Shown: positions 1 through 7,176 of the stretch, piece after piece | Layout of the letters: each line of letters opens with the position of its first letter | Position numbering within the stretch: position 1 is the first letter of the stretch | Assembly: GCA_038247995.1 (NCBI GenBank) | Contig: JBBRUG010000309.1 | Span: 1-7,176 of the forward strand | DNA: 7,176 bases | Source of the DNA: JBBRUG01 sp038247995 | GTDB lineage: Bacteria > Chloroflexota > Chloroflexia > Chloroflexales > Chloroflexaceae | Direction of reading: 5' to 3' | Made by a program: the position numbers and the translations under genes | Notes under the pieces: model-generated | Databases searched by the model: none | What the model saw: the letters and a program-made list of their open reading frames with translations, nothing else | What the model was told of the DNA's origin: nothing

Positions 1-103
1 AGTTCCTCAGTGATTCCGGGGGGGAGCGCCCTCAGTGGCATTCTCAGCTCAGTGCGCTCAGTGCGCTCAGTGGCTCAGTTCCTCAGTGATTCCGGGGGGA
101 GGG
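1..103. repeat. CTCAG-core repeat patch upstream of the ABC gene
   Basis: The pentamer CTCAG occurs eight times, starting at 6, 31, 43, 48, 57, 66, 74 and 82, usually followed by T and often spaced 8 or 9 bases apart. A longer unit beginning AGTTCCTCAGTGATTCC and ending in a G run occurs twice, at 1-25 (seven G) and 77-100 (six G). No coding region is evident here, and the patch stops directly before the ribosome binding site of the next gene. The pattern looks like an intergenic simple-repeat expansion. The same CTCAG core reappears as a tandem heptamer inside pcs at 4279-4308. The 5' end is cut by the window edge. Confidence 0.85.
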
Positions 104-104
104 T

Positions 105-109
105 AGGAG
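105..109 (+). promoter_or_regulatory. Shine-Dalgarno of the ABC exporter gene
   Basis: AGGAG lies six bases before the ATG at 116, at the end of a purine-rich stretch. This supports that start codon. No convincing promoter is visible between the repeat patch and this site, so transcription probably begins outside the window or within the repeat patch. Confidence 0.75.
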
Positions 110-115
110 TAATTC

Positions 116-1921
<1,806 letters not shown>

Positions 1922-2081
1922 GAAGCTGCCTGAAAAGGGGGTATACGCCAGCGGCACGTCGCGCCCGCGCAGACGTGCGCCCACGGCGTTGCGCTGGCTC
2001 CGCTGGGCGGGAGCCGTATCGGCGGGCGCGGCGGGACATCTCTGCGCAGACAGTCTCGGAAGCGTGTGGCTCGTTTGTCCC

Positions 2082-2101
2082 CTACCCATTTGGGTAGTTT
2101 T
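2082..2101 (+). terminator. Perfect short dyad with TTTT: weak terminator or operator
   Basis: CTACCCATTTGGGTAG (2082-2097) is a perfect inverted repeat, folding as a six-pair stem with an ATTT loop, and is followed directly by four T (2098-2101). That is the layout of an intrinsic terminator for transcription from the ABC gene, but the stem is short, the T run is brief, and it sits 160 bases past the stop codon. The same ACCCAT/ATGGGT half-site recurs nearer pcs at 2239-2244 and 2261-2266, so a protein-binding operator is a fair alternative. Confidence 0.4.
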
Positions 2102-2119
2102 CGCCCCCCCGCACCCCTC

Positions 2120-2148
2120 TTGACGTATTGCGTCATATTCGGTACGCT
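2120..2148 (+). promoter_or_regulatory. Candidate sigma70-type promoter of pcs
   Basis: TTGACG (2120-2125) matches the -35 consensus at five of six positions. Seventeen bases later TACGCT (2143-2148) is a weaker -10, matching at T, A and the final T. Spacing is ideal. Transcription would start near 2155, giving a leader of roughly 130 bases before the pcs start. This is pattern reading only. No start site is known, and sigma factor preferences in this lineage are uncertain. Confidence 0.45.
2121..2135. promoter_or_regulatory. Near-palindrome overlapping the -35 element: candidate operator
   Basis: TGACGTATTGCGTCA is a 15-base dyad with TGACG/CGTCA outer arms and one mismatch in the seven-base half-sites. 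It covers the -35 hexamer and most of the spacer of the candidate pcs promoter, a position where a bound regulator would block RNA polymerase. The dyad is seen directly; the regulator is unknown. Confidence 0.4.
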
Positions 2149-2227
2149 ACATTGCAGTTCCATTTGTTCCGTCTATCACAGTCGCCTTTGCCGGCTACAC
2201 GCTAACCGTTATGCGGACCTGTAACCG

Positions 2228-2269
2228 TCACCCGTACTATGGGTGAAGTCTCACCGAATTACCCATAGT
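2228..2269 (+). promoter_or_regulatory. Mutually exclusive hairpins in the pcs leader
   Basis: Three inverted repeats overlap and cannot all form together. (A) TCACCC (2228-2233) pairs with GGGTGA (2241-2246), seven-base loop. (B) ACTATGGGT (2236-2244) pairs perfectly with ACCCATAGT (2261-2269) across 16 bases. (C) GGTGA (2242-2246) pairs with TCACC (2251-2255), four-base loop. Forming A uses the left arm of B and of C. The block ends eight bases before the GGAGG of pcs, so the choice of fold could affect translation or transcript stability. The repeats could equally be DNA-level operator sites. I recognise no known riboswitch class. Confidence 0.5.
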
Positions 2270-2277
2270 CCTGCCAT

Positions 2278-2283
2278 GGAGGT
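2278..2283 (+). promoter_or_regulatory. Shine-Dalgarno that favours the second ATG of pcs
   Basis: GGAGGT lies just before two consecutive ATG codons at 2286 and 2289. The spacing from GGAGG is three bases to the first ATG and six to the second, so the second fits better. The resulting N-terminus, MIATESHAPPRAPRSNPIR, also resembles what I recall of Chloroflexus Pcs. Confidence 0.8.
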
Positions 2284-2288
2284 CAATG

Positions 2289-5200
2289 ATGATCGCGACC
2301 GAGTCTCATGCGCCACCGCGTGCCCCACGCAGTAATCCGATCCGTACCCGTGCCGATTGGGAAGCTCAGCGCGCTGCGTTTCTGGCCGATCCGGGCGCGT
2401 TCCACGGCGCCATCGCCGGCAGTACGATCCATTGGTACGATGCCGATCTGGATGCCTGGATCACCTACGACGCGGCGGCGCAGCACTGGCAGGCGCTCAG
2501 CGCCCGCGACGGCAGCCCGGTAGAGGTCACCTACAGCGCTGCGCATCAACCCTGGCAGACAACATTTGACGACAGCACACCGCCTTTCTATCGCTGGTTC
2601 GTCGGCGGCCTGACCAATGCCTGTTTTAATGAGGTCGATCGGCATGTGTTGATGGGTTTCGGCGCTGAGACGGCCTTCTTCTTCGAGGGCGACCGTTGGG
2701 ATAGTTCGCTCAACGGCGGGCGCGGCGGCCCGGTGGTTCACGAGACGATCAGTCGCAAGCGCTTGCTCTTCGAGGTCGTGCGCCACGCACAAGTGCTGCG
2801 CGATCTCGGCTTGAAACAGGGCGACCGGATCGCGCTGAACATGCCTAACATCATGGCCCAGATCTACTACACCGAAGCGGCCAAGCGCCTGGGCATCATC
2901 TATACGCCGGTGTTCGGCGGCTTCTCCGACAAAACGCTTAGCGATCGCATCCACAATGCCGGTGCGCGGATCGTGCTCACCTCCGACGGCGGCTATCGCA
3001 ATGCACAGGTAGTGGCCTACAAAGAAACGTACACCGATCCGGCGCTCGATAAGTACATTCCGGTTGAGACGGCACTGGCGATGGTGCGCGCCACGCTCGA
3101 CACGCAGGGGCTCGATACCTGGCATGTCCAGTCGATCGACGCCGCCGTGCGTGAGGTGATCGGCGAAGATATTACCGTTGAGCGCTCGGATGTGATGCGC
3201 GGTGTCGGCCAGGGCCTCGCCGGCCTGACCGATCTCGACGCGACGCGCCAGAGCCAGGTCCGTACCGCCGTTGCGCAGGCGCTCGTCGCCGCGCCGCCGC
3301 GGGTGGATGCCGTGGTGGTGGTACGCCACACCGGCCAGGAGATCATTTGGCGCGAGGGCCGCGACCAATGGAGCCACGATCTGCTTGCCAATGCCACGGC
3401 CACCGTGCTGGCGAACGCCCGCGCCGCCGGCCTCGCTGTGCAGAGCGAAGCCGACCTGCTCGCCCTGCCCACCCACGATTTTGTGCGTGCGCTTTATGCG
3501 ACTGCCCCCTGCACGCCGCTCGACGCCGAATACCCGATGTTCATCATCTACACCTCGGGCAGCACCGGCAAGCCCAAGGGCGTGGTACACGTCCACGGCG
3601 GCTATGTGGCCGGCCTCACCCACACGCTGCGCGTGAGCTTTGATGCCGAGCCGGGTGACGTGATCTCTGTAATCGCCGATCCGGGCTGGATCACCGGCCA
3701 GAGCTATATGCTCTGCGCCACGCTCAGCGGGCGGCTCACCGGCGTAATCGCCGAGGGATCGCCGGTCTTCCCCTCAGCCGGGCGCTATGCTAGCATTATC
3801 GAACGCCACAATGTGCAGATCTTCAAGGCCGGCGTCACCTTCCTCAAGGCGGTGATGAGCAACCCGCAGAACGTCGAGGATGTGCGCGAGTACGATATGA
3901 GCTCGCTGCGCGTGGCCACCTTCTGCGCCGAACCGGTCAACCCGGCCATCCAGCAGTTCGGCATGGAGATGATGACGCCGCAGTACATCAACTCCTACTG
4001 GGCGACTGAACACGGCGGCATCGTCTGGACACATTTTTACGGCAACGACGACTACCCGCTCCGCCCCGACGCACATACCTACCCGTTGCCCTGGGTGGCG
4101 GGCGATGTGTGGGTTATGGACGGTGGGGACGGCGGGAACGGTGCAGGTGGTAGAGACGGCCCGGCGGGTCGTCTCTACCGGCCCGCCGATTACGAAGAAA
4201 AGGGCGAGATCGTCATCACTGCGCCCTACCCCTACCTCGCCCGCACAATCTGGGGCGATGTTGCAGGCTTCGAGGCATCCCTCAGCCCTCAGCCCTCAGC
4301 CCTCAGCCATTGGCGAGGCGATGCCGAGCGCTATCAGAAGACCTACTGGCGCCAGGGGCCGGGCGGCGTCTGGGCGTATATCCAGGGCGACTTCGCAATG
4401 AAGTACGCCGACGGCAGTTTCACGCTTCACGGGCGCTCCGACGATGTGATCAATGTCTCCGGCCACCGCATGGGCACCGAGGAGATCGAAGGTGCCATCC
4501 TACGCGATCGCCAGGTCACGCCCGATTCGCCGGTGGGTAACTGCATCGTCGTGGGCGCGCCGCACCGTGAGAAGGGCCTCACACCGCTGGCCTTTGTGCT
4601 CACCGCCCCCGGCCGCCGCCTGAGCAGCCAAGATCGCCGCCGCCTCGACGAACTGGTGCGCTCGGAGAAGGGCGCCGTCAGCGTGCCCGAAGATTATATT
4701 GAAGTTTCGGCCTTCCCCGAGACGCGCAGCGGCAAATATATGCGCCGCTTCTTGCGCAGTATGGTGATCCACGAAGAACTCGGCGACACCACCACGCTGC
4801 GTAACCCCGAGGTGTTGGCGGAGATCGCAACCAAGATTACCCAATGGCAGCGCCGCCAGAAACTGCAAGAAGAACAGCAGATCATCGAGCGCTTCCGCTA
4901 CTTCCGGATCGAGTACCACGCCCTTCCGACCACCGACCACCGACCACCGACCACCGAGAATGGGAGCGCCGTCGTCCGTCGTCCGTCGTCGGTCGTCCGT
5001 TTGGCCGTCGTCACCGTCACCAATCCGCCGGTGAATGCGCTGAACGAACGCGCGCTCGACGAGTTGAACACGATTGTCGATCACCTGGCCCGGCGCAGCG
5101 ATGTGGCCGTGATCGTCTTTACCGGCCAGGGCACCAAGAGCTTTGTCGCCGGCGCCGATGTGCGCCAGTTGCTCGAAGAGATCCACACCATTGAGGACGC

Positions 5201-7176
5201 CATCGCCCTGCCGAACAACGCGCACCTGGCCTTCCGCAAGATCGAGCGCATGAACAAGCCCTGCATCGCCGCAATCAACGGCGTGGCGCTCGGCGGCGGC
5301 CTGGAGTTCGCCCTGGCTTGTCATTACCGCGTCGCCGACTCCTTTGCCGAATTCGGCCAGCCCGAGATCAACCTGCGCCTGTTGCCCGGTTACGGCGGCA
5401 CCCAACGCCTGCCGCGCCTGCTGCACACGCGCACCAACGGCACCGGCCTGCTGCGCGCTCTGGAATTGATCCTCGGTGGCCGCACGCTGCCCGCCGACGA
5501 GGCCCACGAGATCGGGCTGATCGACATGGTGGCCGGCGGCGATGAGGACGCGCTCACCGTGGCCTGCGCCCTGGCCCGCGAGTACGTCATCCAGGATCGC
5601 GGTGCAACGCATGAGCCGCAGACAATCGTAGGTCAGGCGTTCAGCGAGCGCCACGCCAAGCTTGCCGTATGGCGTAAGCCGAATGAGCTATTCGTCGGCG
5701 ATGAACTAAACCATATTCTCAACCACCACCGCGTGACGCGGATCATCCAGCAGGCCACCGGAGCGGGGCGCGCACGCGCTGTCGAGCGGGCGATCGAGGC
5801 GGTGCGCTACGGCTTCGAACACGGCTTTGAGCAAGGGCTCGAACACGAAGCGCGCCTCTTCGCCGAGGCCGTCGTCGATCCGCAGGGCGGCAAGGCCGGC
5901 ATCAAAGCGTTCATGGACAAAAAGAGCGCGCCGCTACCCACGCGCCAGCCGCTCACCGCCCCCGAACAGGAGCACCTCTACCTCCAACAGGGCAACCTCA
6001 TCCCCATGGGCACGCCTTTCTTCCCCGGCGTCACACCGATCCCGGCCTGGCAGTACGCCCAGGGCATCGTGCGCGATCCGGCAACCGGCGCAGGTGTACA
6101 CGGCGATCCGATCGCCGTCGAGCGCCGGATCATCGTGCCTGTCGAGCGCCCCGGCGCCAGCGAGGCGCTGGTCTATGTGCTCGCCTCGGAGGTGAACTTC
6201 AACGACATCTGGGCGATCACCGGCATTCCGGTGTCGCTCTTCGACGACCACGACCGCGACTGGCATATCAGTGGTTCGGGCGGCGTGGGCCTGGTGGCTG
6301 CGCTCGGCCCCGATGCGCGCCGCGAGGGCCGGCTGAAAGTCGGCGACGTGGTGGCGATCTACTCGGGCCAGAGCAACTTGCTCTCGCCGATGGCCGGCCT
6401 CGACCCGATGGCGGCCGATTTCGTCATCCAAGGCTATAGTACGCCCGACGGCTCGCATCAGCAGTTCGTGAAGGTGCAAGCGCCGCAGTGCCTGCCACTC
6501 CCGCCGGATCTCACGCTGGAGGCCGCCGGAAGTTATATCCTCAACCTGGGCACGGCCTACCGCGCGCTCTTCACCACGCTCAAAATCAAAGCCGGGCGCC
6601 CGATCTTCATCGAAGGTGCGGCCACCGGCACCGGCCTCGACGCCGCCCGCTCAGCGGCGCGTAACGGCCTAGACGTGGTCGGCATGGTCAGCTCCGAGCA
6701 GCGCGCCCAAACGCTGATCGAGGCCGGCGGCAAAGGCGCGGTGAACCGCAAAAACCCCGCTTACGCCAGTTGCTTCACGCGCATCCCCGCCGACCCGGCG
6801 CAGTGGCCGGCATGGGAAGCCGCCGGGCAACCGCTACTCGACGACTTCCGCAGCAAAAGCGAAGGCAAACTCGCCGCTTACGCCGTCTCGCACGCCGGCG
6901 AAACCGCCTTCCCGCGCAGCTTCCAACTGCTCGACGCGCCGGACGGCGAGCATATCCCGACGCTCACTTTCTACGGCGCCAGTTCGGGCTACCACTTTAC
7001 CTTCCTGGGCAAACCCGGCAACGCCGGCCCCACCGAGATGCTGCGTCGGGCCGGGCTGCGGGCGGGCGAGGCGGTGCTGATCTACTACGGGACGACCGAC
7101 GACCGACGACCGACGACCGACGACCGACGACCGACGACCGACGACCAACGACCGACGACCAACGACCGACGACCGA
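2289..7176 (+). CDS. pcs: Propionyl-CoA synthase, trifunctional ACS-ECH-ECR fusion (3' end beyond window)
   Basis: Pcs converts 3-hydroxypropionate to propionyl-CoA with ATP, CoA and NADPH, via 3-hydroxypropionyl-CoA and acryloyl-CoA kept inside the enzyme. It acts in the cytoplasm, in the 3-hydroxypropionate bi-cycle. The 1629 visible residues are stop-free. The acyl-CoA synthetase module spans about 1-875: YTSGSTGKPKG at 421-431, DPGWITG at 464-470, NSYWATEHGG at 568-577, GRSDD at 715-719, and ETRSGK with adenylation Lys816. The hydratase module spans about 905-1150: SFVAGADV at 951-958 and GGGLEFA, with Glu1006 and Glu1026 spaced twenty apart like the catalytic pair Glu144/Glu164 of rat crotonase. 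The MDR-type reductase begins near 1270, with SEVNFNDIWAITG from 1300 and the nucleotide-binding loop GAATGTG at 1443-1449. Chloroflexus Pcs is about 1822 residues, so roughly 200 or more are missing here. Oddities are four in-frame repeat inserts, at residues 621-631, 664-673, 880-904 and from 1602. Start chosen by Shine-Dalgarno spacing. Confidence 0.95.
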   Translation, partial: MIATESHAPPRAPRSNPIRTRADWEAQRAAFLADPGAFHGAIAGSTIHWYDADLDAWITYDAAAQHWQALSARDGSPVEVTYSAAHQPWQTTFDDSTPPFYRWFVGGLTNACFNEVDRHVLMGFGAETAFFFEGDRWDSSLNGGRGGPVVHETISRKRLLFEVVRHAQVLRDLGLKQGDRIALNMPNIMAQIYYTEAAKRLGIIYTPVFGGFSDKTLSDRIHNAGARIVLTSDGGYRNAQVVAYKETYTDPALDKYIPVETALAMVRATLDTQGLDTWHVQSIDAAVREVIGEDITVERSDVMRGVGQGLAGLTDLDATRQSQVRTAVAQALVAAPPRVDAVVVVRHTGQEIIWREGRDQWSHDLLANATATVLANARAAGLAVQSEADLLALPTHDFVRALYATAPCTPLDAEYPMFIIYTSGSTGKPKGVVHVHGGYVAGLTHTLRVSFDAEPGDVISVIADPGWITGQSYMLCATLSGRLTGVIAEGSPVFPSAGRYASIIERHNVQIFKAGVTFLKAVMSNPQNVEDVREYDMSSLRVATFCAEPVNPAIQQFGMEMMTPQYINSYWATEHGGIVWTHFYGNDDYPLRPDAHTYPLPWVAGDVWVMDGGDGGNGAGGRDGPAGRLYRPADYEEKGEIVITAPYPYLARTIWGDVAGFEASLSPQPSALSHWRGDAERYQKTYWRQGPGGVWAYIQGDFAMKYADGSFTLHGRSDDVINVSGHRMGTEEIEGAILRDRQVTPDSPVGNCIVVGAPHREKGLTPLAFVLTAPGRRLSSQDRRRLDELVRSEKGAVSVPEDYIEVSAFPETRSGKYMRRFLRSMVIHEELGDTTTLRNPEVLAEIATKITQWQRRQKLQEEQQIIERFRYFRIEYHALPTTDHRPPTTENGSAVVRRPSSVVRLAVVTVTNPPVNALNERALDELNTIVDHLARRSDVAVIVFTGQGTKSFVAGADVRQLLEEIHTIEDAIALPNNAHLAFRKIERMNKPCIAAINGVALGGGLEFALACHYRVADSFAEFGQPEINLRLLPGYGGTQRLPRLLHTRTNGTGLLRALELILGGRTLPADEAHEIGLIDMVAGGDEDALTVACALAREYVIQDRGATHEPQTIVGQAFSERHAKLAVWRKPNELFVGDELNHILNHHRVTRIIQQATGAGRARAVERAIEAVRYGFEHGFEQGLEHEARLFAEAVVDPQGGKAGIKAFMDKKSAPLPTRQPLTAPEQEHLYLQQGNLIPMGTPFFPGVTPIPAWQYAQGIVRDPATGAGVHGDPIAVERRIIVPVERPGASEALVYVLASEVNFNDIWAITGIPVSLFDDHDRDWHISGSGGVGLVAALGPDARREGRLKVGDVVAIYSGQSNLLSPMAGLDPMAADFVIQGYSTPDGSHQQFVKVQAPQCLPLPPDLTLEAAGSYILNLGTAYRALFTTLKIKAGRPIFIEGAATGTGLDAARSAARNGLDVVGMVSSEQRAQTLIEAGGKGAVNRKNPAYASCFTRIPADPAQWPAWEAAGQPLLDDFRSKSEGKLAAYAVSHAGETAFPRSFQLLDAPDGEHIPTLTFYGASSGYHFTFLGKPGNAGPTEMLRRAGLRAGEAVLIYYGTTDDRRPTTDDRRPTTDDQRPTTNDRRP
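4149..4179. repeat. 31-bp palindromic element inside pcs
   Basis: GGTAGAGACG (4149-4158) and CGTCTCTACC (4170-4179) are perfect ten-base arms. The centre adds CCCG/CGGG pairing with one G-T position between, so nearly the whole 31 bases fold on themselves. It is read in frame as GRDGPAGRLY (residues 621-630), within the synthetase module just after the conserved GDVWV strand. It follows a glycine-rich run, DGGDGGNGAGG (611-621). TAGAGACG...CGTCTCTA palindromes are, from memory, dispersed intergenic elements in cyanobacteria and Chloroflexi. I see no flanking target duplication. Confidence 0.8.
4279..4308. repeat. Tandem CCCTCAG heptamer, four copies, inside pcs
   Basis: Four perfect CCCTCAG units occupy 4279-4306, followed by CC. 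They are translated as SLSPQPSALS (residues 664-673) within the synthetase module, between GDVAGFEA and HWRGDAERY. The CTCAG core is the one repeated upstream of the ABC gene at 1-103. From memory, this loop has nearly the same length in Chloroflexus Pcs, so the repeat may have replaced rather than lengthened the local sequence; an alignment would settle it. Confidence 0.85.
4926..4997. repeat. Two opposed heptamer arrays in the ACS-ECH linker of pcs
   Basis: The left array has four perfect CCGACCA units (4926-4953) and one degenerate unit (4954-4960). The right array has CGTCGTC three times (4970-4990) and then GGTCGTC (4991-4997). The two belong to one family in opposite orientation. A rotation of CCGACCA differs by one base from ACGACCG, the unit at 7092, and the last right-hand unit is exactly a rotated reverse complement of ACGACCG. 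They encode residues 880-904, 25 hydrophilic residues beginning PTTDHRPPTT and ending VVRRPSSVVR, between YFRIEYHAL and the first hydratase strand LAVVTVTNPPVN. The likely effect is a longer, flexible inter-module linker. Confidence 0.9.
7092..7176. repeat. ACGACCG heptamer array in the reductase module, open at the window end
   Basis: Twelve full heptamers plus one base are visible. Units 1-7, 9, 11 and 12 are ACGACCG; units 8 and 10 are ACGACCA. In the pcs frame they read TTDDRRP twice, then TTDDQRP and TTNDRRP (residues 1602-1629), starting directly after the conserved-looking LIYYG of the reductase. No stop can arise in any of the three forward frames. The array is cut by the window edge, so its length and the frame beyond it are unknown. 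Confidence 0.93.

Larger units (their letters stand above)
1922..2288. other. Intergenic region between the ABC gene and pcs
   Basis: I see no convincing gene here. The first half is GC-rich and holds two possible hairpins after the ABC stop. GCACGTC (1954-1960) pairs with GACGTGC (1972-1978) across 11 bases, and GGCTCC (1996-2001) pairs with GGAGCC (2010-2015) across 8. Neither is followed by a T run, so they are not classical terminators but could protect the transcript 3' end. TCTGCGCAGA at 2041-2050 is a perfect palindrome. The second half, from about 2080, is less GC-rich and carries the dyads, promoter candidate and leader hairpins listed separately. Small frames running through this region lack a supported start and any recognisable protein character. 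Confidence 0.6.

Noticed and set aside
1922..2123. Small open frames on both strands between the two genes
   Set aside because: They run in from the ABC gene in another frame or lack a ribosome binding site, and show no protein-like features. The region has hairpins and promoter-like signals instead.
2286..2288. First of the two tandem ATG codons as the pcs start
   Set aside because: It is only three bases from GGAGG, whereas the ATG at 2289 has six. It cannot be excluded and would add just one Met.
2283..3623. A 446-codon open frame on the minus strand opposite pcs
   Set aside because: It lies opposite the strongly conserved synthetase module, has no ribosome binding site I can see, and reads as low-information Arg/His/Ala/Gly-rich protein typical of antisense frames in GC-rich DNA.
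4149..4179. Insertion sequence or MITE with target-site duplication
   Set aside because: No flanking direct repeat or transposase is visible; palindromic repeat is the most that can be said.
4926..4997. A strong hairpin formed by the two opposed heptamer arrays
   Set aside because: The arrays are related but the units differ, so pairing is short and interrupted. The orientation switch is real but a stable long stem is not supported.
4120..5000. pcs as a pseudogene or a set of frameshifted pieces because of the repeats
   Set aside because: Translation through every internal repeat keeps the same frame, and conserved motifs resume immediately on the far side. Only the final array, cut by the window end, leaves this open.
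4500..5654. A 384-codon open frame on the minus strand
   Set aside because: It is antisense to the end of the synthetase and the hydratase modules. Its openness follows from the codon bias of pcs, and it shows no recognisable domain.
7092..7176. CRISPR array or origin iterons
   Set aside because: The units are contiguous 7-mers without spacers, too short for CRISPR, and sit within an open coding frame, so they are a simple tandem repeat.

Overview
The window is GC-rich bacterial DNA with two forward genes. An ABC exporter half-transporter lies at 116-1921. The 5' part of a very large gene for a trifunctional propionyl-CoA synthase (Pcs) starts at 2289 and is still open at the last base. Pcs joins an AMP-forming acyl-CoA synthetase, an enoyl-CoA hydratase and an enoyl-CoA reductase in one chain. 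It is a signature enzyme of the 3-hydroxypropionate bi-cycle of filamentous anoxygenic phototrophs (Chloroflexus, Roseiflexus and relatives). Related proteins occur in some 3-hydroxypropionate-assimilating proteobacteria. The fusion, together with CTCAG-type and ACGACC-type heptamer repeats that I associate from memory with Chloroflexales genomes, makes a member of the Chloroflexales the most likely source. This is inference, not a database result.

Layout. Bases 1-103 are a repeat patch built on a CTCAG core, ending just before the ribosome binding site of the ABC gene. Bases 1922-2288 form an intergenic region. It holds two GC-rich hairpins after the ABC stop, a perfect dyad with a short T run (2082-2101), a sigma70-like promoter candidate overlapped by a near-palindrome (2120-2148), and mutually exclusive hairpins (2228-2269) directly upstream of a strong Shine-Dalgarno. 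Bases 2289-7176 are pcs. I translated this frame codon by codon and found no stop or frameshift in 1629 codons.

The most unusual feature is that pcs is studded, in frame, with repeats of the kind normally found between genes. They are a 31-bp palindrome (4149-4179), four copies of a CCCTCAG heptamer (4279-4308), two heptamer arrays of opposite sense in the linker between the synthetase and hydratase modules (4926-4997), and at least twelve copies of an ACGACCG heptamer in the reductase module (7092-7176), where the sequence runs out. Seven is coprime with three, so each array reads the same heptapeptide in every frame, but a change of one unit would shift the frame downstream. The repeats may therefore be tolerated linker inserts or a possible slippage switch.

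Nothing in the sequence links the exporter functionally to Pcs. They appear to be separate transcription units. The sequence begins and ends inside repeats, so it may be a whole assembly contig bounded by them. The upstream neighbour and the Pcs C-terminus, roughly 200 or more residues, are not visible.
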